NCBI GenBank assembly: GCA_013373105.1
Contig: JABXIJ010000015.1
Coordinates: 1-64,000 of the forward strand
Length of the DNA stretch: 64,000 nucleotides
Direction of reading: 5' to 3'
Source: Flavobacteriaceae bacterium
Lineage (GTDB): Bacteria > Bacteroidota > Bacteroidia > Flavobacteriales > Flavobacteriaceae
Made by a program: the position numbers and the translations under genes
The notes under the pieces: generated by a model
The model's database searches: none
What the model was told of the DNA's origin: nothing
What the model saw: only the letters and a program-made list of their open reading frames with translations
Shown here: positions 18,665 through 28,403 of the stretch, piece after piece
How positions within the stretch are numbered: position 1 is the stretch's first letter
Layout: each line of letters opens with the position of its first letter

Positions 18665-19766
18665 GAGAACTAACATAAGATTTATAAATACAAAAACTGT
18701 TGCAGCTTTGTTTGCAGCAGTTTTTATATTTTTTGGTTGCAAATCCAATACGCCAATTAGTGTGAGTTTTTTAGATGAGTATATTATTAAAGATTCATTA
18801 CTGTTTAATGACTTTATAGTTGGTGGACTTTCAGGGTTAAATTATGCCAATAACAAACTCTATTTTGTAGTTGATGATGCTAAGAACCCAAGGGTTTTAG
18901 AAGCTAATCTTATACTAAATAACAACAAAATTAAAAGCATAGATTTTACAAAAATAATTACCATTCAAGATTCTACTAACGCTTTTTATAAAAACAATGT
19001 ACTAGATTTAGAAGATATTTTTGTTGACGAAAATACTCAAGAAATGGTTTTAATTAGTGAGGGTTCTATTAATTACAAATATGTACCTAGTGTTTTTAAA
19101 ACAAATTTAGAAGGTAAATTTGCACAACAATTTACAGTACCTAAACACTTTACTAATTTTAACAATATAAAGCATAATGGTGTTTTTGAGGGAGTTTCTA
19201 AAAGTATAGATAATAAAGGTTTTTGGGTAGCAATGGAATCTCCTTTAAAATCAGATGGAGAAGAACCAACGTTTACCAAAACAACATCACCTATTAGAAT
19301 TACCTATTATAGCAATTCTACAAATAGTGCAGAAAAGCAATACACCTATTTGTTAGATAGTGTTACAATGCCTCCAAAAGGAAATGTAAATTTAAATGGA
19401 GTAACAGCTATTTTACAACATAAAAAAGATGCTTTTCTAATATTAGAAAGAGGCTATCAAAGTGGTTATGGGCCTTATGGAAATACAATAAGGTTATATG
19501 AAGCTATTATTTCAAAAAACACAAAAAACACTCTATGGTTACATGACTTAAAAGATGAGCGATATCAACCTCTTAAAAAACGATTGTTGTTAGATTTTAA
19601 CACAATTAAAAGTCAACTTACAGAAGGAATTATAGATAATTTAGAAGGTATATCTTATGGTCCTACTTTAGAAAATGGTAATGCTTCATTATTGCTTATT
19701 GCAGATGATAATTTTCAAGTGTATGGAAAACAACTCAATCAATTAATCCTCCTAGAGATAAAATAA
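18657..19766 (+). CDS. Phytase-like (esterase-like) beta-propeller lipoprotein
   Basis: The N-terminus is a signal peptide with a cysteine at the lipobox position (AVFIFFGCKS). The body matches the phytase-like fold of PF13449: GGLSGLNYANNKLYFVVDDAKNPR at the start, DLEDIFVDENTQEMVLISEG, and EGIIDNLEGISYGP near the end. The start is uncertain: no ATG is available and two TTG codons (18624 and 18657) precede the signal peptide. I use 18657, which overlaps the upstream stop by 8 nt. The substrate is unknown. Confidence 0.8.
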   Translation: MIKRTNIRFINTKTVAALFAAVFIFFGCKSNTPISVSFLDEYIIKDSLLFNDFIVGGLSGLNYANNKLYFVVDDAKNPRVLEANLILNNNKIKSIDFTKIITIQDSTNAFYKNNVLDLEDIFVDENTQEMVLISEGSINYKYVPSVFKTNLEGKFAQQFTVPKHFTNFNNIKHNGVFEGVSKSIDNKGFWVAMESPLKSDGEEPTFTKTTSPIRITYYSNSTNSAEKQYTYLLDSVTMPPKGNVNLNGVTAILQHKKDAFLILERGYQSGYGPYGNTIRLYEAIISKNTKNTLWLHDLKDERYQPLKKRLLLDFNTIKSQLTEGIIDNLEGISYGPTLENGNASLLLIADDNFQVYGKQLNQLILLEIK

Positions 19767-19819
19767 ATATACATTTACCAAGTTATCAATGTACACCTTA
19801 GTAAAGAATTGATTTTATT

Positions 19820-20320
19820 TTGAAAAAAATTTTTGTAAACAAACGCTATAAAAAACTACTTCAAGAAGCTGAAGCTAATAGACAGGTTAATATCGATAAA
19901 ATAAAAACAATTGGTATTATTTCTACAGATGAAATATCTAAGTGTATAAATATTAAAGAAGAAACAGATATAATCTTTGATTTTACATCATCTAAAATTA
20001 TTAGTTTTAAAGATCAAATAAAAAAAGGTGAGTCAAGTACGCTGCATTTTTCCGATAAAAGTTTTGGTTGGAAAGGGCAAGTAAAAGACCCCAACTTAAA
20101 AAGCTTTTTAGACAAACCTTTCGATTTATTAATTGGCTATTTTAATAAACCAAACTTATATACAGAATTAGCAGTTTTGCACTCTAAAGCAAAGTTTAAA
20201 ACAGGTATTTCTAAAGTTAACCAAAATTTATACGAACTAGAAATTAATGAAATTCCAAAAAACACAGAACGCTTTTTAGTTGAGTTAAAAAAATACCTTC
20301 AAATTCTTAATAAACTATAA
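19820..20320 (+). CDS. DUF6913-type conserved protein
   Basis: This 166-residue soluble protein begins KKIFVNKRYKKLLQEAEANRQV and includes FDLLIGYFNKPNLYTELAVLHSKAKFKTGIS, which I recognise as a Bacteroidota family usually found just upstream of dapA (DUF6913). The start is TTG. No catalytic motif is visible. Conserved linkage to dapA and bamD hints at a housekeeping or envelope role, but nothing specific can be concluded. Confidence 0.75.
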   Translation: MKKIFVNKRYKKLLQEAEANRQVNIDKIKTIGIISTDEISKCINIKEETDIIFDFTSSKIISFKDQIKKGESSTLHFSDKSFGWKGQVKDPNLKSFLDKPFDLLIGYFNKPNLYTELAVLHSKAKFKTGISKVNQNLYELEINEIPKNTERFLVELKKYLQILNKL

Positions 20321-20426
20321 AATTTAACTTCTACATCAAATTTGTTTATTCTTTAGCATCCTATTAAAACCTTACTTTTCTTAAGGTATATTGTTGTAAT
20401 TTTACAGTCTAAAAATTTTAAATATA

Positions 20427-21302
20427 ATGCAAAAGTTTGTTGGAATGGGAGTTGCTTTAGTTACTCCTTTTAAAGAAGATTTATCTGTAGATTTTAATGC
20501 TTTAGAAAAGTTAGTGAGTTTTAACATCGAAAACGGAACTAATTATTTAGTAATTAATGGTACAACAGGTGAAAGTGCTACCATTACTAGTGAAGAAAAG
20601 TTACAAATTATAGATTGTATTGTAAATGTTAACAAAGGTAGAGTACCTTTAGTTTTAGGTGTTGGTGGTAATAATACCGCAAATGTTGTTGCAGAACTTA
20701 AAACACTAGATTTGTCTACTATAGATGGTATTTTATCTGTAGCACCTTATTATAGTAAACCAACTCAAGAAGGGTTTTACCAACATTATAAGGCTGTAGC
20801 AGAAGCAACCACAAAACCTATTATTCTATATAATGTTCCTGGTAGAACTGCTAAAAATATGGAAGTTAGCACCATATTACGTTTAGCAAACGACTTCGAT
20901 AACATTGTTGCTGTTAAAGAGGCAGCAGGTATACAACAACAATATTACAATTTACTAAAAGATAAGCCAGAAGATTTTTTAATTATTTCTGGTGACGATG
21001 ATTTAGCTTTAGGAGTAACCTTGGCAGGTGGTTCTGGAGTAATTTCTGTAATTGGTCAAGCATATCCAGCAGAATTCTCTCAAATGATTGCTCTTGGTTT
21101 AGAAGGAAAAAATACAGAAGCTTATAAACTTCATTTTAAATTAGCTGAGATTGTAGATTTAATATTTGCAGAAAATAATCCTGCAGGAATAAAAGCAGTT
21201 TTACAAGCATTAAATATATGTGAGCATCATGTACGTTTACCTTTAGTACCAGCAACAGATGCGTTACAAGCTAACATAAAAACATTTGTAACTAATTTTT
21301 AA
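20427..21302 (+). CDS. dapA: 4-hydroxy-tetrahydrodipicolinate synthase
   Basis: The enzyme condenses pyruvate with aspartate semialdehyde in lysine and diaminopimelate synthesis. TGESAT (residues about 45-50), the tyrosine motif [10 protein letters not shown] and the Schiff-base lysine in AVKEAAG are all present, and the length of 291 is normal. A strong terminator follows. The later pathway gene dapD is also in this window (59121), so two steps of the DAP route are encoded nearby but not together. Confidence 0.96.
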   Translation: MQKFVGMGVALVTPFKEDLSVDFNALEKLVSFNIENGTNYLVINGTTGESATITSEEKLQIIDCIVNVNKGRVPLVLGVGGNNTANVVAELKTLDLSTIDGILSVAPYYSKPTQEGFYQHYKAVAEATTKPIILYNVPGRTAKNMEVSTILRLANDFDNIVAVKEAAGIQQQYYNLLKDKPEDFLIISGDDDLALGVTLAGGSGVISVIGQAYPAEFSQMIALGLEGKNTEAYKLHFKLAEIVDLIFAENNPAGIKAVLQALNICEHHVRLPLVPATDALQANIKTFVTNF

Positions 21303-21325
21303 ATTAGAATTAACACACTTTTAAT

Positions 21326-21355
21326 AGGATACAATTAAAATTGTGTCCTTTTTTT
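21326..21355 (+). terminator. Terminator after dapA
   Basis: AGGATACAATT pairs with AATTGTGTCCT (one G-U pair) and is followed by an eight-T run. Confidence 0.85.
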
Positions 21356-21415
21356 ATGCAATATCGTAAAGTGTTAGCACTAAAAAAACAGTTTTAATAA
21401 TCCATATTTTATTAC

Positions 21416-21423
21416 TAATTTTG
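21416..21423 (+). promoter_or_regulatory. -7 box (TAATTTTG) for the bamD operon
   Basis: TAATTTTG matches TAnnTTTG and ends only 4 nt before the bamD ATG. If used, the transcript would be leaderless or nearly so. Confidence 0.55.
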
Positions 21424-21427
21424 CAGG

Positions 21428-22294
21428 ATGCAAAAATTTAAAAATTTAGCGTATTTACTTGTCTTCAGTATTTTGTTATTTTCTTGTGGAGAATATCATA
21501 AAGTGCTGAACAAAGGTAGTGTTGAGGATCAATACAAAATGGCTGTAAAAATGTATGAAGCCCAAAAGTATGGTAAAGCTTTACGTTTATTCGAAAAGAT
21601 AACACCTGCTTATAGAGGTAAACCACAAATGGAAAGAATTCAGTTTATGGTTGCTCAATCTAATTTTAACGAAAAGAGTTACAGTCTTGCAGGATATTAT
21701 TTTGATAGATTTACTAATAATTATCCAAAAAGTTCTAAAAGAGAAGAAGCTGCATTTTTATCAGCTTACAGCTATAAATTAGCTTCACCACCATTTAGTA
21801 AAGACCCTACAGATACTAATAAAGCATTAGAGTCTTTTCAGATGTTTATTAATAATTATCCTAATTCTAGTAGAATTGAAGAAGCTAATAAGCATTACAA
21901 AGAATTACGATATAAATTACAAAAAAAATATTTCGAAATTGCTAAAGTTTATTACACTACAGCAGATTACGATTTAAGAAATTATAAAGCCTCTATTCAA
22001 GCTTTCGATAATCTATTAAGCGATTATTTAGGTTCTGAATTTAAAGAAGAAGCTTTATATTATAGATTTAAAGCAGCACATGATTTTGTCTTAAAAAGTA
22101 CAGACAGAAGAAAACCTGAACGTATTAAAGATGCAATTGATGCTTACAATAAATTAAAAAGAAATTATCCTAAAAGTGAATATATGGAAGAGTGCAATGA
22201 AATGCAAGCCACTTTACTTAAGGAACAAAAGAGAATTGATCAATTAGAAATTAAAAATAAAGAATTAGTAAATAAAGCTGATTCTAAAGATTAA
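21428..22294 (+). CDS. bamD: Outer membrane protein assembly factor BamD
   Basis: A lipoprotein signal peptide ends in the lipobox LFSC (about Cys20), followed by TPR-like helical repeats (YKMAVKMYEAQKYGKALRLFEKI, YYFDRFTNNYPKSSKREEAAF, AFDNLLSDYLGSEFKEEALYYRF). BamD is the essential periplasmic lipoprotein of the BAM complex that inserts beta-barrel proteins. It leads a tight operon with rpoZ, coaBC and the DUF4835 gene, an arrangement conserved in flavobacteria. Confidence 0.93.
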   Translation: MQKFKNLAYLLVFSILLFSCGEYHKVLNKGSVEDQYKMAVKMYEAQKYGKALRLFEKITPAYRGKPQMERIQFMVAQSNFNEKSYSLAGYYFDRFTNNYPKSSKREEAAFLSAYSYKLASPPFSKDPTDTNKALESFQMFINNYPNSSRIEEANKHYKELRYKLQKKYFEIAKVYYTTADYDLRNYKASIQAFDNLLSDYLGSEFKEEALYYRFKAAHDFVLKSTDRRKPERIKDAIDAYNKLKRNYPKSEYMEECNEMQATLLKEQKRIDQLEIKNKELVNKADSKD

Positions 22295-22299
22295 CAATT

Positions 22300-22620
22300 A
22301 TGGATTATAAAGATACTAACGCAGCAGTTACTACAGTAACTTATGATAAAAATGAGATAGAAGCACCTACAGAAAATATCTATGCAGCTATTTCAATTAT
22401 TGCTAAAAGAGCTACTCAAATTAATTCTGATTTAAAAAAGGAATTAGTAGATAAGTTAGATGAGTTTGCTACTTATAACGATAGCTTAGAAGAAGTATTT
22501 GAAAACAAAGAACAAATAGAAGTTTCTAAGTTTTACGAGCGTTTACCAAAGCCAACTGCCATTGCTGTTGAAGAATGGTTAAACGATAAAATATACCACA
22601 GAAATCCAGAAACTGAGTAG
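22300..22620 (+). CDS. rpoZ: DNA-directed RNA polymerase omega subunit
   Basis: The 106-residue protein contains ENIYAAISIIAKRATQINSDLKKEL, the omega-family core that clamps the beta-prime subunit, in the elongated Bacteroidota version. It starts 5 nt after bamD and its stop codon directly abuts the coaBC ATG, so it is part of the same transcript. In Bacteroidota the gene usually sits beside coaBC, as here. Confidence 0.9.
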   Translation: MDYKDTNAAVTTVTYDKNEIEAPTENIYAAISIIAKRATQINSDLKKELVDKLDEFATYNDSLEEVFENKEQIEVSKFYERLPKPTAIAVEEWLNDKIYHRNPETE

Positions 22621-23832
22621 ATGTCAGTTTTAAGCGGTAAAAAAATTCTATTAGGCATTACAGCTGGAATTGCCGCTTACAAGTCAGCTAACTTAGTTCG
22701 TTTATTTATAAAATTAGGCGCAGAAGTCAAAGTAATTATGACTCCTGCGTCTAAAGATTTTATAACACCTCTTACACTTTCTACACTATCAAAAAACCCA
22801 GTTCATTCTACTTTTTACGAAAAAGAAGAAGAAAATGAATTGTGGAATAATCATGTAGAATTAGGCCTTTGGGCAGACTATTTGGTTATTGCGCCAACAA
22901 CTGCAAATACATTATCTAAAATGGCAAATGGTGTTTGCGATAATTTATTAATAGCTACATATTTATCTGCAAAATGTCCTGTTTACTTTGCGCCTGCAAT
23001 GGATTTAGACATGTACAAACATCAGTCTACTAAAGATAATCTAACAAAACTGCAAGAAATGGGTAATGTTATGATTCCTGCCACTTCTGGAGAACTTGCA
23101 AGTGGTTTAGTAGGTGAGGGGAGAATGGCAGAACCAGAAGATATTATAAATTTCATAGAAAATGATATCTTAAATAAACTACCCTTAAAGGGAAAAAAAA
23201 TACTTATTACAGCAGGCCCAACTTACGAAGCTATAGATCCTGTTCGTTTTATAGGAAATCATTCTTCTGGTAAAATGGGTTTTTCAATAGCTAAAAGTGC
23301 TGCAAACCTAGGTGCAGAAGTCTATTTGATTTCAGGTCCATCACATGAACAAGTGAATCATTCGTTAATTCATAGAGTTGATGTTGTTTCTGCAGACGAA
23401 ATGTATGAAGCATGCCATAACTATTTTAATACGGTAGATGTAGCTATACTTTCTGCAGCAGTTGCAGATTATAAACCAAAAAATGTTGCTGATCAAAAAA
23501 TAAAAAAGGCTACTAACTCGTTAACAATAGCATTAGCACCAACAAAAGATATTTTAGCTTCTTTAGGAAAAATAAAGAAACATCAAATTTTAGTAGGCTT
23601 TGCTTTAGAAACTCAGAATGAGATAAATAATGCAAAAGCTAAAATTGAAAAGAAGAATTTAGACTTTATTGTTCTAAACTCATTAAGAGATAAAGGTGCT
23701 GGTTTTGCAACTGATACAAATAAAATTACTATTATTGATAAAAATTTCGAGAGTAAATCTTTTAATTTAAAGACCAAAGCAGAGGTTGCAAATGATATAT
23801 TAAGTGAAATTTTGTCATTAATTCATGCGTAA
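22621..23832 (+). CDS. coaBC: Bifunctional phosphopantothenoylcysteine decarboxylase/synthase
   Basis: The N-terminal flavoprotein decarboxylase half (CoaC, residues 1 to about 180) has ITAGIAAYKSANLVR, the histidine in NHVELGLWADYLVIAPTTANTLSKMANG and the substrate-clamp region ATSGELASGLVGEGRM. The C-terminal synthase half (CoaB) has ITAGPTYEAIDPVRFIGNHSSGKMG and LSAAVADYKPKNVADQKIKK. The enzyme makes 4'-phosphopantetheine from phosphopantothenate and cysteine on the way to CoA. The length of 403 is normal. It overlaps the following gene by 8 nt. Confidence 0.96.
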   Translation: MSVLSGKKILLGITAGIAAYKSANLVRLFIKLGAEVKVIMTPASKDFITPLTLSTLSKNPVHSTFYEKEEENELWNNHVELGLWADYLVIAPTTANTLSKMANGVCDNLLIATYLSAKCPVYFAPAMDLDMYKHQSTKDNLTKLQEMGNVMIPATSGELASGLVGEGRMAEPEDIINFIENDILNKLPLKGKKILITAGPTYEAIDPVRFIGNHSSGKMGFSIAKSAANLGAEVYLISGPSHEQVNHSLIHRVDVVSADEMYEACHNYFNTVDVAILSAAVADYKPKNVADQKIKKATNSLTIALAPTKDILASLGKIKKHQILVGFALETQNEINNAKAKIEKKNLDFIVLNSLRDKGAGFATDTNKITIIDKNFESKSFNLKTKAEVANDILSEILSLIHA

Positions 23833-24715
23833 ATTAAGTATTCTTTTTGTTTTATTTTTCTCACTTCAAGCGCTCACTGCTCAAGAATTAAACTGTTTAG
23901 TTACTGTAAATTATCAACAGGTTCAAGGTTCACAAATACAAATATTCAAAACCTTAGAAACCCAGTTAAAAGAATTTATCAATCAAACAAAATGGACAAA
24001 TAGAGTTTTAAAGCCAGAAGAAAGAATAGACTGTGCTTTAAACCTTATAATAACGTCTAGAAACGATAATGCTTTTGAAGCTACTTTGCAGGTACAATCT
24101 ACTAGACCAGTTTATGGAACAACCTATACCACTCCTGTTTTAAATATAAAAGACAATGAATTTTCGTTTACCTATAACGAATTTGAACCACTTATATACA
24201 ACAGAAATGCATTTGATAGTAATTTAGTGTCTACCATTGTTTTTTATGCCTATACTATTATTGGTGTAGATGCAGATACCTTTTCTCAATTTGGTGGTCA
24301 GAATGAACTCAAAGAAGCAGAGAACGTAATGTTACAAGCACAACAGAGTGGAATAGCTTCTTGGCAAAATTCAGTAGGTAAACAAAATAGATTTTTGTTG
24401 ATAGATAATTTATTGTCTGATAAACTCTCTGCATACAGAAAAGCAATGTATGAATATCATATAAAAGGATTAGATAACTTTGTAACTAACAAAGAATTTG
24501 CAAAACAAACCATAGAAGATACAGTTTTATCTATGGAAACACTATTTAACAAAACAGTTGGTAATTACTTAATCCGATTGTTTTTTGATGCAAAATCTGA
24601 TGAAATTGTAAGAATTTATTCAGATGGCCCAAGAACTAGAAATGTGTCTAGATTGTCTAGCACATTACAAAAAATAAACCCTACCAACAATGCTAAGTGG
24701 AGGAATATAGAATAA
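23825..24715 (+). CDS. DUF4835 family secreted protein
   Basis: The protein has a cleavable signal peptide (MRKLSILFVLFFSLQALTAQ) and the DUF4835 body (ELNCLVTVNYQQVQGS, TPVLNIKDNEFSFTYNEFEPLIYN, VFYAYTIIGVDADTFSQFGG). The family is Bacteroidota-specific and of unknown function, conserved beside coaBC and recN. The ATG overlaps the end of coaBC by 8 nt. It probably resides in the periplasm; a link to envelope or type IX secretion biology is often suspected but is not visible here. Confidence 0.87.
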   Translation: MRKLSILFVLFFSLQALTAQELNCLVTVNYQQVQGSQIQIFKTLETQLKEFINQTKWTNRVLKPEERIDCALNLIITSRNDNAFEATLQVQSTRPVYGTTYTTPVLNIKDNEFSFTYNEFEPLIYNRNAFDSNLVSTIVFYAYTIIGVDADTFSQFGGQNELKEAENVMLQAQQSGIASWQNSVGKQNRFLLIDNLLSDKLSAYRKAMYEYHIKGLDNFVTNKEFAKQTIEDTVLSMETLFNKTVGNYLIRLFFDAKSDEIVRIYSDGPRTRNVSRLSSTLQKINPTNNAKWRNIE

Positions 24716-24834
24716 AAAACCTTATTCTTTTTATAAACGTATTACTTCTACTTTTTTTTAAAAGATTATCTTCTAAAATTACATTGTAGTATCAACAAAT
24801 AATTACTAATTTTAAACTTATAAAAACTACGAAT

Positions 24835-26487
24835 TTGCTGACCAATTTATTTGTTTCAAATTATGCATTAATAGATGAACTCTCTATAGATTTTTCATCT
24901 GGCCTATCTATAATAACAGGTGAAACAGGAGCAGGAAAATCAATTTTATTGGGTGCTTTAGGACTTGTTTTAGGGAATAGAGCAGATTTATCAACCCTAA
25001 AAGACACCTCTAAAAAATGTGTAGTAGAAGCTAAATTAGCCATCGCCAATTATAATTTAAGAGACTTTTTTGAGGAAGTAGATTTAGATTATGATGACAA
25101 TACTATAATCCGTAGAGAAATTTCACCTTCTGGAAAATCTAGAGCTTTTGTAAACGATACACCTGTAACATTAACCGTTTTAAACGATTTACGTTTAAAT
25201 TTAATAGATGTACATTCTCAGCATCAAACATTAAAACTTTCAGATACTAATTTTCAATTTTCTGTAATTGATGCCTTAGCCAAAAACGCATCTAAAATTG
25301 AGTCTTATAAACGAGGTTTAAAAACATTACAAGCCTTAGAAAAAGAATTGGATGTACTCACAGAAAAACAACGTGAAGCGAATCAACAATATGATTACAA
25401 CTTACATTTATTCAATGAATTAAGTGAAGCAAATTTAGAAGTTGATGAACAAGAAGAACTAGAAGAAAAGCTCGAGAAACTCAATAATATAGAAGATATA
25501 AAACTCAATTTATCTGAAGTAGTTGAAGTTTCTATAAATGATGAAGTTGGGGTACAAAACTTATTGAATACTTTAGAGCATAGATTATCTAAAATAGCAA
25601 CATTCTCTAAAGCTTATGAAGAATTATATAGCAGAATAAACTCATTAAAAATTGAGTTTGATGATATAGTTACTGAATTAGAAAGTGAATTTGAAAACTT
25701 AGAATACGATCCAAATGAGTTAGAAGTGTTGAATAATCGATTACAGTTATTGTACAATCTTCAGAAGAAGCACTACGTAAACTCTAATGTAGAATTATTA
25801 ACTATTTTAGAAGAGTTATCTCAAAAAATTGAAGTTGTAGAAAATTCAGAACAAGAAATAACAGCAAAAGAGAATGAAATTAAAGTGGTTAAAGAATCTC
25901 TTAATGCATTAGCTCTAAAAATTTCAAAATCGAGACAATTAGCCATTCCTCAATTACAATTACAGTTAGAAAACTTACTATCAGATTTAGGAATGCAAAA
26001 CTCTAAATTCTCTATTGCAACAACCTTAACTGATAATTTTTATTCAAATGGAAAAGACAAATTGTCTTTCTTATTCTCTGCCAATAAAGGTGGTTCTTAT
26101 GGAGAACTAAAAAAAGTGGCATCAGGTGGTGAATTATCGAGAATAATGTTAGCTGTAAAAAAGATTTTAGCAGAAAACACCAATTTACCAACTATTATTT
26201 TCGATGAAATTGATATTGGAGTTTCTGGTGAAATTTCTAATAAAATGGCTTCTATAATGCATCAAATGAGTAATTATATGCAGGTAATTACCATTACACA
26301 TTTACCTCAAATAGCAGCAAAAGGACATTCGCATTACAAAGTTTACAAGCAAGATATAGAAGGTGTTACCTCTACAAATCTTAAGCAATTAACTGCTGAA
26401 GAAAGAATTGTAGAAATTGCAGAAATGCTAAGTGGTAAAGATATTTCTGAAACAGCCTTAACACACGCAAAACAATTATTAAATTAA
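24835..26487 (+). CDS. recN: DNA repair protein RecN
   Basis: This is an SMC-like ATPase of double-strand break repair. Walker A GETGAGKS lies near residue 30, a long central coiled coil spans about 160-370, and the signature ASGGELSRIMLAVK and Walker B IIFDEIDIGVSGE are in the C-terminal third. The length of 550 is normal. The start is TTG (24835), the first codon compatible with the conserved LTNLFVSNYALIDEL. It ends just before the fabI promoter. Confidence 0.94.
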   Translation: MLTNLFVSNYALIDELSIDFSSGLSIITGETGAGKSILLGALGLVLGNRADLSTLKDTSKKCVVEAKLAIANYNLRDFFEEVDLDYDDNTIIRREISPSGKSRAFVNDTPVTLTVLNDLRLNLIDVHSQHQTLKLSDTNFQFSVIDALAKNASKIESYKRGLKTLQALEKELDVLTEKQREANQQYDYNLHLFNELSEANLEVDEQEELEEKLEKLNNIEDIKLNLSEVVEVSINDEVGVQNLLNTLEHRLSKIATFSKAYEELYSRINSLKIEFDDIVTELESEFENLEYDPNELEVLNNRLQLLYNLQKKHYVNSNVELLTILEELSQKIEVVENSEQEITAKENEIKVVKESLNALALKISKSRQLAIPQLQLQLENLLSDLGMQNSKFSIATTLTDNFYSNGKDKLSFLFSANKGGSYGELKKVASGGELSRIMLAVKKILAENTNLPTIIFDEIDIGVSGEISNKMASIMHQMSNYMQVITITHLPQIAAKGHSHYKVYKQDIEGVTSTNLKQLTAEERIVEIAEMLSGKDISETALTHAKQLLN

Positions 26488-26490
26488 ATT

Positions 26491-26498
26491 TATATTTG
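26491..26498 (+). promoter_or_regulatory. -7 box (TATATTTG) for fabI
   Basis: TATATTTG matches TAnnTTTG and ends 44 nt before the fabI ATG, directly after the recN stop. Confidence 0.6.
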
Positions 26499-26542
26499 CA
26501 GTAGCAACAATCAATATAACGAACGACAAACAACGAAATACT

Positions 26543-27358
26543 ATGTATAATTTATTAAAAGGAAAAAAAGGAATCATTTTTGGTGCATTAAACGAGCACT
26601 CAATAGCTTGGAAAGTAGCAGAAAGAGCTCATGAAGAAGGCGCTGAGTTTGTATTAACAAATGCACCAATTGCCATGAGAATGGGAGAATTAGATGGTTT
26701 AGCAGAAAAAACAGGATCTCAAATTATTGCTGCAGATGCAACTTCAATGGAAGACTTAGAAAACCTAGTAGAGAAATCTATGGAGATTTTAGGAGGCAAA
26801 TTAGATTTTGTTTTACACTCAATTGGTATGTCTGTTAATGTTAGAAAGGGTAGACCTTATACAGACCCTAAATACGATTTTACTACCAAAGGTTGGGATG
26901 TTTCTGCAGTTTCTTTTCATAAAACTATGAATGTTTTATACAATAAACAAGCCATGAATGAATGGGGAAGTATTGTAGCCTTAACTTATATGGCTGCTCA
27001 ACGTGTTTTTCCAGATTATAATGATATGGCAGATAACAAAGCATATTTAGAAAGTATTGCACGTAGTTTTGGGTATTTCTTTGGAAGAGACCATAAAGTT
27101 CGTGTAAATACAGTTTCGCAATCACCAACACCAACTACTGCAGGTAGTGGTGTTAAAGGTTTTGATGGATTCTTAGCCTATGCAGATCAAATGAGTCCTT
27201 TAGGAAATGCAACTGCATTAGAGTGTGCAGATTATACCATTTCTCTATTCTCAGATTTAACCAAAAAGGTTACACTTCAAAACTTATTTCATGATGGTGG
27301 TTTCTCTAACATGGGTGTTAGTGATGCTGTTATGGATAAATTTGTAGATGAAGAATAA
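26543..27358 (+). CDS. fabI: Enoyl-[acyl-carrier-protein] reductase
   Basis: The protein reduces enoyl-ACP with NADH in the last step of fatty acid elongation. The cofactor site includes IIFGALNEHSIAWKVAE at the N-terminus, and the catalytic Tyr and Lys are in the order Yx6K in YNDMADNK (about residue 160). LDFVLHSIGM is the typical central strand. The length of 271 is normal for FabI. A strong terminator follows. Confidence 0.95.
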   Translation: MYNLLKGKKGIIFGALNEHSIAWKVAERAHEEGAEFVLTNAPIAMRMGELDGLAEKTGSQIIAADATSMEDLENLVEKSMEILGGKLDFVLHSIGMSVNVRKGRPYTDPKYDFTTKGWDVSAVSFHKTMNVLYNKQAMNEWGSIVALTYMAAQRVFPDYNDMADNKAYLESIARSFGYFFGRDHKVRVNTVSQSPTPTTAGSGVKGFDGFLAYADQMSPLGNATALECADYTISLFSDLTKKVTLQNLFHDGGFSNMGVSDAVMDKFVDEE

Positions 27359-27379
27359 AGGATTAATTACAATTTACTA

Positions 27380-27411
27380 AAAGTTGAAAGGGGAACCTTT
27401 CAACTTTTTTT
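27380..27411 (+). terminator. Terminator after fabI
   Basis: A 12-bp perfect stem (AAAGTTGAAAGG / CCTTTCAACTTT) with a GGAA loop continues into a seven-T run. Confidence 0.9.
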
Positions 27412-27446
27412 ATTTCTTATTTTTGATATTTGAAACCTTTTAAACT

Positions 27447-28403
27447 TTGCAGCTAAACTTTTCTATAATTATTCCTGTTTACAATCGTCCTCAAGAAATT
27501 GATGAGTTATTAGCTAGTTTAGTTTCTCAAGATTTTGAAGATAATTTTGAAGTGATTATAGTTGAAGATGGTTCTAATGTAACTGCTGAATCAATTGTAA
27601 AAAAGTATACAACACAACTTGAAGTACATTACTTTTTTAAAGAAAATAGTGGAGCAGGAGCTAGTAGAAATTTTGGAATGCAAAAGGCTTCTGGTAACTA
27701 TTTTATTATTTTAGATTCTGATGTTGTACTGCCAAAAAATTACTTAAACATTGTAAAAACACAATTAGAAAATAAGTATACAGATGCTTTTGGTGGACCA
27801 GATGCAGCTCACGAAAACTTTACCCCATTACAAAAAGCCATAAACTATGCTATGACCTCTTTTTTAACAACAGGTGGTATTAGAGGTAAAAAAAATGGTA
27901 TTGGAAAGTTTCAGTTACGCAGCTTTAATTTAGGAATGTCTAAAACAGCATTTGAAGCTACAGAAGGTTTTTCGAGTATGAAAACTGGTGAAGATATAGA
28001 TTTAACTTTTAGACTTTGGGAAAAAGGATTTAAAACACAGTTAATAGCTGAAGCTTTTGTATATCATAAACGAAGAACTTCTCTAAAACAGTTTTTTAAG
28101 CAAACCTTTTCTTTTGGAATTGCTAGACCTATTTTAAATCGAAAATATCCAGAGAGTAGAAAGCTTACCTTTTGGTTTCCAAGTTTATTTATTTTAGGAT
28201 TTGATTTAAGCTTATTGCTTCTTTTGTTTGGTTTTTATGAATTGTTCTTTCTGTTTATAACTTACTTATTTATCCTATTTTTAGATGCTACCTTAAAAAA
28301 TAAAAGCTTTTATGTAGGTTTTTTAAGTATACTTACCTCCTTTACACAATTTTTAGGTTATGGTTTAGGATTTTTAGAATCGCTGTTTTTTAAAAAAAAC
28401 TAA
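27447..28403 (+). CDS. GT-A fold glycosyltransferase family 2 with C-terminal membrane helices
   Basis: The N-terminal 230 residues are a GT2 domain: FSIIIPVYNRPQEIDELL, FEVIIVEDGSN, the DxD-like LDSDVVLP and GFSSMKTGEDIDLTFRLWEKG. Two to three hydrophobic helices follow (about 245-310), so it is anchored in the inner membrane. It probably adds a sugar to a lipid-linked or surface glycan. The TTG at 27447 is the only plausible start; a near-consensus promoter-like TTTG overlaps it. The 3' end overlaps the convergent beta-mannosidase by 4 nt. Confidence 0.85.
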   Translation: MQLNFSIIIPVYNRPQEIDELLASLVSQDFEDNFEVIIVEDGSNVTAESIVKKYTTQLEVHYFFKENSGAGASRNFGMQKASGNYFIILDSDVVLPKNYLNIVKTQLENKYTDAFGGPDAAHENFTPLQKAINYAMTSFLTTGGIRGKKNGIGKFQLRSFNLGMSKTAFEATEGFSSMKTGEDIDLTFRLWEKGFKTQLIAEAFVYHKRRTSLKQFFKQTFSFGIARPILNRKYPESRKLTFWFPSLFILGFDLSLLLLLFGFYELFFLFITYLFILFLDATLKNKSFYVGFLSILTSFTQFLGYGLGFLESLFFKKN

